This document shows positions 1-11,579 of a stretch of 64,000 nt of DNA, piece after piece. The position numbers and the translations under genes were made by a program. The notes under the pieces were generated by a model. That model had not been told where the DNA came from. It saw only the letters and a program-made list of their open reading frames with translations, and made no database searches. Source of the stretch: Cladopsammia gracilis (lineage: Eukaryota > Cnidaria > Anthozoa > Scleractinia > Dendrophylliidae); NCBI GenBank assembly GCA_022457155.1, contig JAJGOT010000090.1, positions 806,001 through 870,000 on the forward strand, read 5' to 3'. Numbering within the stretch: the stretch's first letter is position 1; each line of letters begins with the position of its first letter.

Positions 1-1195
1 TTTCACAGTAAAGCGAGCGAAGGGAGCCTTTGAGGCCGCGAAGCGGCCGAGCGAGCGACGAAGTCGCGAGAGGTCGACTTGTCTCGCTTGAAGAGTTTTC
101 ATTTGCGTTTCGCGCCAAAAATGTCATTCATATTGTTTCGAAACCGAAACAAAAAAAAAAAACCGTTACCGCAAGTCACGTTTCATTGCGCCTAATACCT
201 TGTGATTGACAGTTCTGTCCCTAAGGGCTACTCTCGGCTACTCTGATTGGTCTAAGCGCAGCGACCCGTTTTTGGGTCGCTAAAAATGGCGCCAATCAAG
301 TGTGAAAAGTCCTTCGTGCGGCGGGCTATAAATATAAGACGAAGGACTTTATTGAAAGTCTATTATTAATCATACACTGTTCATTATCTCGTGTAACTTA
401 TGGAACAATATTGCGACGCAAAATGCGGTAGTTACGTGTTTAAAGAAAATGGGGTCTTTTAACAAAAAGGACAACGCATTTGATTTTCATTCTGTTTCGA
501 TAGCAAAATGTCACACGATGAAGATATACAGAATATAGCTGTTACAGCAATACCAATAGAAAGTATTACACGGATTGAGAATAATAAGGGGAAACAGATG
601 CGATGATCAACAAAACAGGAAAAAATCGAAAATATTAAATCAAAAAGAGGCAGTTGCATTAACTAACATGATGCAACTTTTGGGTTAAAATGGGCTTTTT
701 CCAGCTATTTTGCAACACTTCTTTTTTCTTAACTTTAAACGTAGTGGCAGCATAATTGACACTAGCAGTTGAAAACAGGCTGCGGAACACAAACAAATTA
801 TGACATTCCTCTAGTTTCTGCCAATATTTTAAGACGCGAGACCCTGTACATAGACCTGTGATTACCTGTCGAAAACTGTTGGCCAGTTTCTCCAACATTG
901 TCAGCGTTACATCTCGCACAGATAAACTTGTAAATGACACGCGGATGGAGCCCACTATGGACAGGGTCTTTCACAAATGTACACTTGTCTTACAAAAAGA
1001 AACAACTAACTTTATGGTTAGATTGCTACAAATAAGATAATTTGAAGTTATATGCAGGGATTGTATTAGAGGGAGGACACGAATAACTGTAGGTGATGCA
1101 CTTGTTGATGGCTCTGTTATTTGAATAGCAAAACGAGTTGTGCGTAGATCTACATCGTTACAACATTTAACAGGGGAGTGGGAGGGTACCGTCGA
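1..1195. other. No recognisable gene; GC-rich palindromic start
   Basis: The first 100 bases are GC-rich, with short palindromic words such as GGCCGCGAAGCGGCC and repeated GCGAGCGA. Sequence from about 190 to 300 (GCGACCC TTTTT GGGTCGC) forms a small hairpin. Open frames here are under 100 codons and match nothing I recognise. The 659-955 minus-strand frame could be a decayed element, but nothing supports it. Confidence 0.5.
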
Positions 1196-1582
1196 TGCAA
1201 CATGCTATAGGAGAGGGAAGGGCGGTGACATTTGCAACATATGCAGACTACCTCATCGTCGGTGGAACATTCAATAAGGGAGGGGAGGGAGGTGAAGTTT
1301 TCAACATTTTCAACGTATGCAGACTACCTTTCCATGGGTGCAACATTCAAAATGGGGGGAGGGCGGTAAGGTTTCAACATATGCAGACTACCTTACTATT
1401 GGTGCAACATTAAATATGGGAGGGGAGGGAGGTGAAGTTTTCAATATTTTCAACATATCCAGACTACCTTTCCAGCAGTGCAACATTCAATAGGGGAGGG
1501 GAGGTGAAGTTTTCAACATATAGACTTCCTTTCCATCGGTGCAACACTCAATAGGAGAGGGAGGTGACGTTTTCAACATATA
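1196..1582. repeat. Tandem minisatellite, units of about 65-78 bp
   Basis: About five to six degenerate copies of a unit built from GCAACATTCAATA, GGGGAGGGGAGGGAGGTGAAG, TTTTCAACATAT and GCAGACTACCTTTCC. Copies differ by short deletions. The G-rich part gives runs of GGGAGGGGAGGGAGG on the plus strand that could form G-quadruplexes. Confidence 0.85.
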
Positions 1583-3599
1583 TTAGTATAAGAAAATTAG
1601 CGAGAAATCGTTTTTTCAAAGTGTATCAACTTTTTTTATGCCAATGGTATGTTAATCGAGGCGAACAGCTTTGTATTATTTCGAAATTTACATTTAGATT
1701 TTGAAAGAGAAAATAGGAATAGCCTTCTGCCTGCTTTCATGTTGCTTCGTCCAGACAGTTGTTTAAAATAAGCCAGTAAAAAACTATTCGTTGTTTTTGA
1801 TTTTCATAAAAGCAACACGACGACAGAGGAATTTTTAAATCTCTGTAATCTATTTTTAGAGTTCAATAGTTGTACATAGATACTAGAAGCGAAGTAGCTA
1901 TGGTCACATGAGTGGAAGTTTGGAAGAAAGCAATGCCGAAGGCGTGTTTGTTTTGAGTTCTCTTTTCTAGAGATGTTTTGTGTTCTCCAAACTTCCACTA
2001 ACGCTGCCGTAACTTAATAAAACAAAGCAGCTTTTGTATTGATAGTTTCCATTTAAAGTAAATAGCTTTCGACCAATCACAGCTTGTGTAACATTGTTTA
2101 TCTTATTAAATGTTTTAAAATGTCATACTGAAGTGTTTTTAGTATTCTCGTATACATTAATCAGACTTCAAATCCAGAAAATCAGGCCGCAGGTAAGTTT
2201 CAACAAGCGAATAAAAATCGTTGGCGATTAGTTGTTTCCGTATACAGCCTGTTCCATCGGATTCTCTGAGAGAAAACAACAAACCGAGGTTAATTTTCAT
2301 ATTCAGAAACTTTAATAAAGCCAAAACCACAACGACGAAACAATGGTGAGTGCTGGATCTTTTGTAGACCTGGATCAGTGCAAATCTTTAGATAATATGT
2401 TAACAACGGTAAACTGATCCTTACGACAAGGAGAAGAGATTAAGACAGAAATGATATTAAAAAACCCAGACATTTTTGTCTTTATCTCTTCTAAACCTCC
2501 TTCTGGCCCTATTACCCACCTGGGGAAAGGAACTAAGCAAGCAAGCTCTTCTCTTTGCCGCAAGGATCAGTTTGCAGTTTTTAGTTGCATATTATCTTTT
2601 AATTTTCGTGAAACTTTGATGAACCAAAACCCGCGCGACTGAAGGCATAAAGCTCTGGCCCAACAGGAATGAGAGTTGAGATTTTTTTCAAGAGCGGACG
2701 AGAGTTGCCGAGAGCGCATGAGAGTTTCACGCTAAACATGAGCGAAATTTGGAATTCTTGTCAACTCTTGTTCCTGTTTGGACCTAAACGGTTTTCGGCT
2801 TATCAAGGCCGCCCATTACCTCAACAATTTTATAAATGACATTGACAAAACAGCAAAATTGACCGATTTTTTATTTTATTTTATTGCTAATTTACACAGC
2901 AAAGTGCAAATGACATCTAACCACACCCACTGTAAAGACACACCGTACTAAACCAGTTATTCTCCGATAGTGACAGATAGTGATAGTGCATTGCACAGAC
3001 CAATAGACAAACATCGTACCCAAGGACTGGGGACAACAATAGAACTGTTGCGTAGCAACAGCACTGACCACTAATATACGCGGCCCATTTCAGTCAAAGG
3101 GTTTTCAACTCTTATGGCTTCCTGTTTCTACAAACGTCGGGGTGAGATCATTTTAAGAATCATTTTATCCTAATATATTAGAATAATATGGGTGACGGGT
3201 GTGAACTGTAAACAAATGTTTGTCTTCAAATATAAATACTTCTAGAAAATATGTGCATTCTCTAGTACTATAAAATCCCTATTGAAGAGTAAAATTTAGT
3301 CTCTTTTCGGTTGATTTACAAGGTTTCCGATCAGCTCAGCACAAAATCGGGCAAGATGCCTCTCTGAGCATGGAATGTTAATTTGTCACGCAAATCTTTC
3401 CTGAAAGGCGTTGTGTGACAGAAACAGGTTGCGTGACATCGTAATCAGATGAGGAGAGAAAAATATGATTTGCTTTTTAGCCATTTTGCAAGCATTATTT
3501 AGGTTGTCACGCGTGATGCACAGCTCTCCTGAAATGTGTTGCATGATAGGAAAGCGCACCGTGACACCCAAATTTTGGTTGCTAAGAAGCAGTGTTATT
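1583..3599. other. Non-coding sequence downstream of GLDC
   Basis: No gene seen apart from the small element at 2657-2784. A short TTTTA-rich run lies at about 2868-2886. This region follows the GLDC stop codon on the minus strand and should contain its 3' UTR. I could not pick one polyadenylation signal with confidence. Confidence 0.5.
2657..2784. mobile_element. Small inverted-repeat element (MITE-like)
   Basis: The ends are inverted repeats: GGCCCAACAGGAATGAGAGT on the left, and the complement of ACTCTTGTTCCTGTTTGGACC on the right. The interior has repeated GAGAGTT-type words. No coding capacity. The target-site duplication is not clear. Confidence 0.6.
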
Positions 3600-3734
3600 T
3601 TAAGTAAAAGACTTGGTCTTCTCGTAGTCATAGCTCTCCAGTGGTGGACAAGTGCAAACTAACTGCTGGTCACCATATTTGTCATCCACTCGTGAACATG
3701 TTGGCCAGAACTTTGCGGTTCCTTTCAACCAGGG
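3600..3734 (-). CDS. GLDC: GLDC terminal exon and stop codon
   Basis: The acceptor is a clear polypyrimidine tract plus CCAG before CCCTGG. The exon encodes [29 protein letters not shown] and a short tail ending TKSFT, then TAA at 3600-3602. It matches the usual C-terminus of animal P-proteins. The exon before it (4111-4191, NAPHTQDVV to REVAAFPA) is phase 0 and joins cleanly, across about 0.4 kb of intron. Confidence 0.92.
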   Translation of the reverse strand, partial: PWLKGTAKFWPTCSRVDDKYGDQQLVCTCPPLESYDYEKTKSFT

Positions 3735-4528
3735 CTGGAAAAAAACAAAACACAATATGATTACCCTTTATCCCAAGAAAACCAAGGACTCCTCGTAGGC
3801 TAATTCCCAAGTAAGATCAAGGTTACGATGCAATTTTCCTTTCCTTGTCTCCATACATTTCTTATAGAAGTGGCTGAGAGAAGGTGTTAAAATATCAAGA
3901 GAATACATTGGTGATCATATCCTTAATTCCCACAAACTCTGACAGACTAAGCATTCATATTACAAGGAGAAGTGTGATGCTTAGCACTACTGGGGCACCA
4001 AACCATGACTAAAAGGATAGGACTCCCCTCCCCTCCCCTCAGCCTATGAGCTGTCCATCTGGCTATTAACCAGGGGCTCAAAATGTTTGAAGCAATGTTT
4101 TGATACTTACAGCAGGGAAGGCTGCAACTTCACGACTGTAAGGCCTGTCCCAGACATCAGCTGTCACTACATCTTGGGTGTGTGGAGCGTTCTAGAAGCA
4201 AATAAAACAACATTACACGTCCACTCCAAACTATGGTCAAATTGGCCAACTAAGAAGCCATCACCACGTTAATTAACCCTTTAAAGTGCTACTGAAACGA
4301 AACAGAAACGGGGTGATTATAGCAATAGAATATTAGTTTAGTAACATATCAATCTGAAAAATAACCTTGTATGCCGTGAAAAGGTTATCTGCGCTTTTTT
4401 GCAACGCGAATATGGTTCTTTTGTCGTAGTAAGCGCGACATGTTCGATGTGTAATTAAATATGCATGACGTCACATGGTTTGCAGATTGAGCGCGGGATA
4501 TCTGACAGCTTGTAAATTTCATTCGGAT

Positions 4529-5972
4529 ATGGCGAAGCGCGGAGGAAAGTCTTGTGCAGCCGGTGGCCCAGGGCAATCAGTTGTACTAACAATTCATATT
4601 CTCCTGGGGTATCGATGCACATCTTTCCTAAAAATCCAAAAGTTAGAGCTCAGTGGGTAAAGTTCGTGAGACTTTGTAGATAGTAACGGCATACAGTGCG
4701 CTGTGCTCTGTGCACTTCGAAGAAAGCTGTTTCACGCGTCTCAGACTTAGTGTTTTACAAGTCGATAATGATGACGAAAGCGAGACGGGCGAGACCTCAA
4801 CAGGCGAAAAACCTCGAGAAAAACGTGTTCTCATTACAGGATCGGTTCCGAGCATTCAAACGGCAAATAAAGCGCCGGCAGAGGCAGAACCGAGCGATCG
4901 AGATCGAAGGAGATCGAAGGCGGTAAGTAAACAAACCAGTCGTTGTTTACAACTTATTCGATTCATCATTAGTTGCTAGCATTTTATTCCTTTTTATTAA
5001 GAGAAGGCAAGAGGGAAAAATCAGAATTGTTCATTATTATTATTATTATTATTGAAATTATCAGCATACTAGGCTTTTGAACCGTTTTAGATGTTTTCGT
5101 GTTCGGAAATCAAATACTGAAACATGATCATCATGAACGTGAAGTGATAAAAGTTAAAAGTGATAAAAGCCCGAAATTACAAGGTTTATACGGTCTTTCA
5201 AGGATCACAAAGCATTAAGTATCATCGCTTACTGGTATTATCAAAATTAAAATCTTTGTTTAGTTAAATAATACAACCATTTACTTGCTATTTTATCATA
5301 AACAATTGCAGTATGCGAGGGAAGCCTTGCGTGAAACCGCCGCACGTGCTTCTGCTACTGTTGAGGTCGAGGAGGAAGATGAAAGTTCCTTTGACAGCTC
5401 GAATGACAACCCGACTGAACAAGACGACGGTCCTCCTTCAGATGATGACAATGACACTGGGGAGAGCGTGGAAAAGAAACAGTTCCATACCCTTCAGGTG
5501 AGGTTGTTTATAGTGATTAATTGTTTTTCCTAACTAGATGTATTACTAGGAGATCAATTACATTGTAATTCTAATAAAGGCCACTGTCCACATTTTCTTC
5601 ATCTTTCATGCTGCTGCCAGCAGTTTCCATTCACTTGATTAAATCAAGTTTATTAGTAAAGCTAGCCTCTTTTTTTAACTCTACAAAACAGATGTACCAT
5701 AACTAACACCATATGCTGTTGCTGTCTTACTAATCCCCACCCCCAGAAAAATAGTTGCATCAAGAAGTTGGAGTTAATACACTTTGAATTTAGTTTAACT
5801 GTTTTGGCTTGCAGGTGAAGTTCAAGATTCACTTCAGGCATCATGCAGCAATGCCAGCCAGCCTGCCAAGAAAAAGAGAAAGGCTCCTGTATGTAGAAAA
5901 TGCAATAAGCCTATGAAGAATCACTCCAAAAGTAGCTGTGCTACCACCAGTGAAGCCACCAGTGATGCATAA
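4529..5972 (+). pseudogene. THAP zinc-finger gene relic
   Basis: Three segments. At 4529-4922 a THAP-like domain starts MAKRGGKSCAAGGPGQSV. A one-base shift at about 4581 leads to CTNNSYSPGVSMHIFPKN and VRAQWVKFVR, then a TAG at 4681. A further shift gives ALCSVHFEESCF and GSVPSIQ, ending at a GTAAGT donor. At 5312-5497 an acidic exon runs YAREALRETAARAS to KKQFHTLQ. At 5815-5972 the exon ends in a basic stretch (AKKKRKAPVCRKC) and a Cys/His cluster, CRKCNKPMKNHSKSSC, then TAA. The last exon reads properly only in a frame that does not follow directly from the second, so an exon may be missed or a shift added. The Cys and Cys-x2-His pattern is that of THAP DNA-binding domains. With at least two frameshifts it is unlikely to encode a working protein. 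Confidence 0.8.
5027..5053. repeat. ATT microsatellite
   Basis: A run of about nine ATT units inside the first intron of the THAP relic. Confidence 0.9.
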
Positions 5973-6041
5973 TGCAGTAATGCCAATTTGTGGTTGTCAA
6001 ACGCCAATATAGAATTTGAAAGGCAGCAGTACTTTTTATTA

Positions 6042-6304
6042 CATATGTTGTGGGTCAAAATTTGCTGTGGTTTAAAATTTACTTTTTCTTTGTTTTTGGG
6101 TACAAAAATGCATGACAATGTATGATAATGAGTTTTAAACAAAGGAAAGTAAATTTTGAATCAAGGCAAATTTTGACCCACAACATATATGTTGTGGTTC
6201 AAATTTTATTTTTCTTTGTTCACAACTCATCATCATACATTTCCATATGCAAAAACAAAGGAAAATAAAATTTGCACCAAGGACAAAATCGCACCACAAC
6301 ATAT
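6042..6304. mobile_element. Two abutting palindromic elements
   Basis: The first copy (about 6042-6187) has ends ATATGTTGTGGGTCAAAATT and the exact complement AATTTTGACCCACAACATAT. The second (about 6183-6304) starts ATATGTTGTGGTTCAAATTT and ends in a matching complement. Both contain AAACAAAGGAAA(G/A)TAAA and CATGACAATGTATGATAATG-type interiors. A third relative lies near 38990-39145. They sit inside the 4.4-kb TTAA element, so they inserted after it or arrived with it. Confidence 0.75.
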
Positions 6305-6983
6305 ATCTTGGAAATTTAAAAAATAAAAATACCAGTTGGGATGTTTAAAAAGATCTTAGTTCAGTTGACTGCTACAAGAACACAGGAACAAAATCCAGTC
6401 ACCCTGAGGGGAATCACCTTAGCTGGCTCAGTTTTTCAAGTGTCTCTCAGATTGTGAATCTGGATCTTTTCCCTATGTACCCCTTCAAAAAAGGCCTTAA
6501 AATTTTTAGAAAATTTCCATTAATTTATGCCATTTTGAATTGTTGGATTGATTATTGAACCTATGGATAATGGATAATTTATATCCTATGGATATAAATT
6601 AATTATTATTATTCAACTAGAGGCAGCATGAAAATGAACATAATCTATTTTTTAAGTCAGTATTCTGACCTTATGTGTCAAACACGAAAAGGACTAAGAG
6701 AGAGATTGTTGCATCTGGCTTTATTGGATATACTGAATAGGTCTAACAGATTGACCTTTCTTGCTCTTTGGGTCTTCTGTTTACTGTTTTGTTTTCGGAT
6801 AACGTGAGAGGGGGGTAACTATTTCAGGAAATGGTAAACAAACAGTCCTAGGCTTCAGCTGGATGTTCATTGTATAATAAATGTTTGTGAATGGAGATCA
6901 TGAATTTTGAAGCATTGTGGTCATTCCCTTTTATAAATTCAGTGGCTTGTAAAAGAGCCATTGTTTGGTCCCTTGTATTTAAA

Positions 6984-8350
6984 TCAGTTGTCTTGCCTTG
7001 CCTCAGCAGAGCTATAGCCTCTGGTGGAGGCAGTCTGAAAAGTTTGCCTGATTTTGTGGTAAATACAGGCTGGAAGTGGTCTGGTGTTGTTCCACCCGAG
7101 TGGTCCAAATATCCATCACACTAGGAAGCGGTATGCAGTAGCACGACGGCTCCTAGAAAGAAAAAGAAATTCCTTAGACATACATGTATTATAGATAAGC
7201 TTCTTCGTATAAACAATGCAATTGAATTATATATCCACTGGCTAGGTGTCATAAGATCTGCTGACACAAACAGTCAATGATTAGCAACTGGGTTTACTTT
7301 TATAATAAAATATTGTTTTTCGCACTAGACTGCTTCAAGACTCCTAAAGCAAGGGGAGAATATTTCTTCAATTTTACACGAACAAAAAAAGGCAAAACAC
7401 TCGTTTGTAGAAGTTTGTGTTGACACTAATCGGGCGGGGGGGGGGGGGGTCCCTGGACCACACAAACGTCTGTATTTTTCACGCTTTTATTGGTCCAATA
7501 ATCACGCCTCAAGACCACCTACAGCATTAAAATTCTTGCAATGGCATTAACAGTGTTGCTAGAAACCCAAAATTTCGAAAAACCGTGAAAGGCCTTTGTC
7601 TATTCAGTAAACATTGGTTTCACTATAGAATGGAATCGTACAAGGCGGGAAATGCAACTAAAATTCTTTTTGTTTGGACACAAACAACAATACGCACTCG
7701 TTCTTTGCACTTTGGGTTCCTCTGCTTGGAAACTTGTAGCTTCGACCTTTCCTGTCTTTCATTAGTGGGCAAACTTGCTCCAGCACGGTCCCGTTTGTTA
7801 GCGCGTCGAAGTCTGGATGGTCCAGAATACAGTTGCCTTCGATTCCCTCGAAGGTAAGTTTACCAACTGCTTCGACGACCTCCTTACAGCAACGGAACTC
7901 CATGGCATTGGAGAGCAGCTCCGTGTTGCAGTTACCACAAATGCACCTAAATTTGGAAGAAAGGGTTACATTTAGAAAGTTACTGGCTAACAACAAACCC
8001 TAAACTATAAACAACAGGAAAGCATGAAGTCGTGTCCACAAAATGACAGCCACTAAAAACAAAAATTCGCTTGTTCCGTGGTTTAAACGTCCGTTTAGCG
8101 TGAAATGTTCTACTTACCATGCATCCAGATTTATCTGGTTTTCGGATCTAGCCTCTAATATAGCCGGAGTTAGGCCGTCTTCATCTTCATCTTCCTCTGG
8201 TTCTTGGTAGCCTTCAGGAGCAATAGGCTCGAACCGATATGGCTCAACAGGTCCGCCAACCACGCCGAAATCTTCGACGTTTTCGCTTTCCAGTTCCTCA
8301 GAAACGCTCTGAAAGCTCGAGTTTGAGTCAGAGTCTTCAGAACTAGACAT
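6984..8350 (-). pseudogene. P2X7 C-terminal-domain (P2RX7_C-like) gene relic
   Basis: Three exons with good splice sites: 8118-8350, 7698-7946 and 6984-7152. Exon 1 begins MSSSEDSDSNSSFQS and is acidic; a longer frame starts at 8455, but the Ser/acidic start at 8350 resembles family members. Exon 2 has WCICGNC, FRCCKEV, GNCILDHPDF and VLEQVCPLM. Exon 3 has RRATAYRFLV, WIFGPLGWNNTRPLPAC, IYHKIR and TRGYSS. This Cys-rich pattern is that of the cytoplasmic zinc-binding domain of P2X7, which many invertebrates encode as stand-alone proteins of unknown role. No channel part is present. TGA at 7116-7118 interrupts exon 3 (FLV-stop-WIFG) where relatives have Arg, so the copy is broken unless the consensus is wrong. 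Confidence 0.82.
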
Positions 8351-8662
8351 ATCTGTACGAAGTATACTTAATTTTATGAATTTTGATGATTTTACCAGCG
8401 ACAACAGTGAATCAATACTTTGTTTTCCGAAGCTCAGGCATGCGATGCCAACCATGTGACGTCACTAGTGTGATTAACCGCTGGTGTTTTCGCCGGCTCA
8501 GGATTGAAGAATTTGTCGCACTTTAGTACCTTATTTCAAGACTAGATCAGAACAACTTTACAGTGGTTATAGAACATTTTTAATGTTTAATAGTACCCTT
8601 CTAAGATTGAAAAATCATTTTAAGTGAAAAAAGACAAATATGGTATTCGTTTCAGTAGCACT

Positions 8663-8866
8663 TTAACTCCCAAGAGAGCCAAACATCAAAATTCAAGAAA
8701 CATCCCAAATTTTATCTTGTAAAACATTGAATAACAAATGCTATCATGCAAAAGTACTGTCGAAGAGGTTTCATTTGAATGTCACATCATAGGGTTTCGT
8801 CCACAGACTCAAACGTTAGAACTACACTACATTTCTCCACAATTGACTCCGGGAGTGAAAGGTTAA
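8663..8866. mobile_element. Right part of a small element split by the TTAA element
   Basis: This piece continues from about 4274-4284 across the 4.4-kb insertion. Its outer ends are inverted repeats (TTAACCCTTTAACTCCC and the complement of GGGAGTGAAAGGTTAA). Most of it matches 13492-13690, including CAAAAGTACTG(T/C)(C/G)GAAGAGG and TTTCATTTGAATG. A third end fragment is at about 32966-33005. Confidence 0.75.
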
Positions 8867-9893
8867 CGAAAGAAAACATCTGTACCTTGAGGGGATTATT
8901 TGTCTTGTCCATGATACCATCTTCAATGTCACGGATTTCTTGGCGGATTGCTGTGTGTGCGGAATAAAGTAAATTTAAACAAACAGAAATCAACAAGTAA
9001 TAAAAGAACCCTATGGTTTATACTGCTGATGAATTCCATAATATGTGATTTGTTCAATTGCACTATGCAATGTTAACTGAGGATGAGATCGGATGGGAGC
9101 ATATTAAGCTGCTGTCATCAGTACCTAGGGTGTGTGCTGATGACACACACAAGTTTGCATTTTGCCAGTAAAGATATTACGTACTTAGAACAGTGTCGAA
9201 ATGAGAATCTGGCTAAGATTCGTTAACGGCTAATCGCAATTAGTATGGATAGCGTTGTTTGGCGCGCTCTGATTGGCTACTGAAGTTCGGGAAAGGAAGT
9301 GCTATTCCCCTCCAAGCAATTTCCGCGCAAAATTGTAATCGTTGCCAGGAATGAGTTAAAAATCATCATTTTCCTGCTATATTATCTCACTAATTTAGAA
9401 TGTACTAAAACAACTATTCAACTCTCATGTGGCCAGTGGTGGATATTTCCTGAGCCGCTACTTGCCACCTCCACTTTGGTAAACAGTTGTTAAATAAACT
9501 CACTCTTAATTAGTCTAAGACCAAGTTTATGTTGATCGGATCTAGGCAAAAGTTGAATACGTTCAATAATTACTATTGTTGGAGGTTTCATAGAGCAAAT
9601 TGTATCTACCAAATCACTTGGAGTGCAGAAAGACGAAAATTCACCTCACCCTACACCACAAACCATGAATGAATGTCAACAGGTCGCAACTCGAGGGAAA
9701 ACAGCTTTTACTCTTTTCAGAAAGCAAGGCGGGTTCTTTAAAATTTCCTTAATATTTTTAGTTGGAGAAAGTGCAGGCGACCAGGAAACTGCCTAATGCG
9801 ACAACCCAATGACGCTAGAAATAACGCCATCATCTAATGTGAAACAAGCTGTCAAGTACACCAGCATGATTTTAACCTGGGATGGGGGGTACT

Positions 9894-10201
9894 CTCATAT
9901 ATAAGCTGTATGAGTATGTGCCGCTCTGAATGGTATGGTTTCCAACAGTTCAGTCTGGAATAGAGTATAGAAGTTAGAGAGTTTTGGTCTAGAATAGGGT
10001 ATCATTTACCGGGAAAGTGATCAGTGGTATCAAGATAGAGTTTCTGGAAAATAGTGACTCTGGGATAGGGTAGGGATTTTTGGTGACTAGTCTAGAATAA
10101 AGTTGCAATATGTAGGTGAACATGGTCTGGTATAGGGTGAGGGTTTCAGAGTCCCAGAAGCACATAACCACCCAAAAATGGTCGGATTACCCCCTCCCCC
10201 C
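9894..10201. mobile_element. G-run/C-run bounded element, copy 1
   Basis: Starts GGGGGGTACTCTCATATA and ends in a C-run. The interior repeats, all on one strand, the word TAGAATAGGGTA or close variants (TCTGGAATAGAGTA, TCTAGAATAGGGTA, TCTGGGATAGGGTA), and ends with a CAGAGTCCCAG...CACA box. Copies 2 and 4 (12316-12639, 33806-34245) share this order. No coding capacity. Confidence 0.75.
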
Positions 10202-11429
10202 GGGGCATTTTAACAGACCCCATCTGTAGGCCAGCCAAGATATAAATCCGCGACCGTCCATTCTGCTGACTGGTTTCTTATCTACACTTAATAGGCAACT
10301 GCAATATGATCTAGATACACCATTGTATCCTCAGAACGTACAAAAAGATAAATGCATTATGAAAGTAAGGAGAATTGCTATTTTACTATTACTTACATAT
10401 GAGCGAATCACAGAGTCTGTCCAGTTCAGCTTTGCTCTCACTTTCAGTAGGTTCTATCATCAGGGCAGTTTGCACTGGCCAAGAGACAGTGGGGGCATGG
10501 AAACCTGTAACAAACAAAGGAACCTTATTTAGTTACTAAAGCAGAATTGGAACAACCTCCGAGCGTTAGCATTTTGTGAAACACTCCATGGCGGGGACAA
10601 AAGAGCTGTGCAAATGTAGAAGGAAAATTCTTCGAATCTAGACTCATCTAAAAGTTATTTGAAGACAAACTAAGTCAACAGAGAAGTGTTTTTCAATAGT
10701 TTTCCACTAGTTACCGATTAGAGCAAGTTTGCAACAATCCTCTCATCAGAAATAGAACCAGGATGTTTTTAAGATCAACAACACGAGGATGTCATTTGCC
10801 CCAGGGTACTGAGGATGGGGAATTCATATGTGAGCTCGAATTATGCCGGGGGTGGGGACGGGTACTGCTGGAATTGACTGTTACATGTACATTAATCAAA
10901 GTAAGATATCTGTGAGCGGCAGATGTCTTCTTATTAAAAACTGGAGTTTTAATATAGTGTCCCAGCTAAGGGCTAATTTAGCTGGAATTCTGGTTACCAT
11001 AGTCTTGAAGTCTCTTAGCAATGTCAATTGCCTCAATTCCGGTAGATTTCTTGAAATCTTTAGCATCAACAATAAACTCATGAGCACAATAACCTGTTGA
11101 AACAATTAAAAGAACATGTTAAAAATAATATTATTTCAATGATAGCTTGTAAAAGTGAATGGAGAAAGTATGTGATGAAAAGTGGGCAGTTTACCGTCAT
11201 TTCCAATAAACAGCACATCGTAATGATCCTGAAGCCTGGCTGCCATGTAGTTTGCATTCAAAATGGCGATCTAAGAAAAGGTACACGACATTTAGTGGTT
11301 TAGTGACAAAAGCCAAGGTAAAAAAGAACGGGAGAAGCTAGGAGTTGCCAAGAGTTCAGTCCATTTGGCCGTCAAATCACTTTGATGACTTTAAACCAAA
11401 CATAAATCAAGGCAAATACATGAACATAT

Positions 11430-11560
11430 AGCCGGCACCAAACACAGGAAAATGGACGAGGGCGAGCAAGTCACTATTAGTTTTGGTTTTACTTTTGATT
11501 GGTTGAGAAGAAAGTGGCACGAGATATTTAAGCCAGTCATGAAGCAGAGTAATGCAAAAC
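11430..11560. repeat. Dispersed CCAAT-rich repeat, copy 1
   Basis: Related to 21650-21800 and 37310-37530. Shared words include TTGGTTTTACTTTTGATTGG, GAGAAAGTGG(C/T)(A/G)CGAGAT and AAGC(C/A)AGTCA(T/C)GAAGC. Partial here. Confidence 0.6.
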
Positions 11561-11579
11561 CTGAAAGCGAATTTGAGTT

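Larger units (their letters stand above)
4285..8662. mobile_element. Kolobok-like TTAA element carrying THAP and P2X7-C genes
   Basis: Both ends carry the perfect 17-bp inverted repeat AGTGCTACTGAAACGAA (4285-4301; complement at 8646-8662). Each is flanked by TTAA (4281-4284 and 8663-8666). TTAA duplications are typical of the Kolobok and piggyBac superfamilies, and Kolobok transposases carry THAP domains. The element lies in the GLDC intron between exons 8886-8950 and 4111-4191. Inside are a THAP gene relic on the plus strand and a P2X7-C gene relic on the minus strand, pointing towards each other. I see no DDE transposase domain, so this copy is probably non-autonomous or internally deleted. 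Superfamily assignment is inference from duplication and THAP domain. Confidence 0.85.

Noticed and set aside
659..955. 98-codon minus-strand frame as a gene.
   Set aside because: No recognisable domain, no supported splice sites, and an overlapping frame of similar length on the other strand.
6848..7108. 86-codon minus-strand frame (MDHSGGTTPDHFQ start) as an independent gene.
   Set aside because: It is the wrong frame of the last P2X7-C exon; the frame giving RPLPAC and IYHKIR is the homologous one.
7658..8455. A complete P2X7 receptor channel gene.
   Set aside because: Only the cytoplasmic C-terminal domain is present; no transmembrane segments or ectodomain cysteines are encoded nearby.
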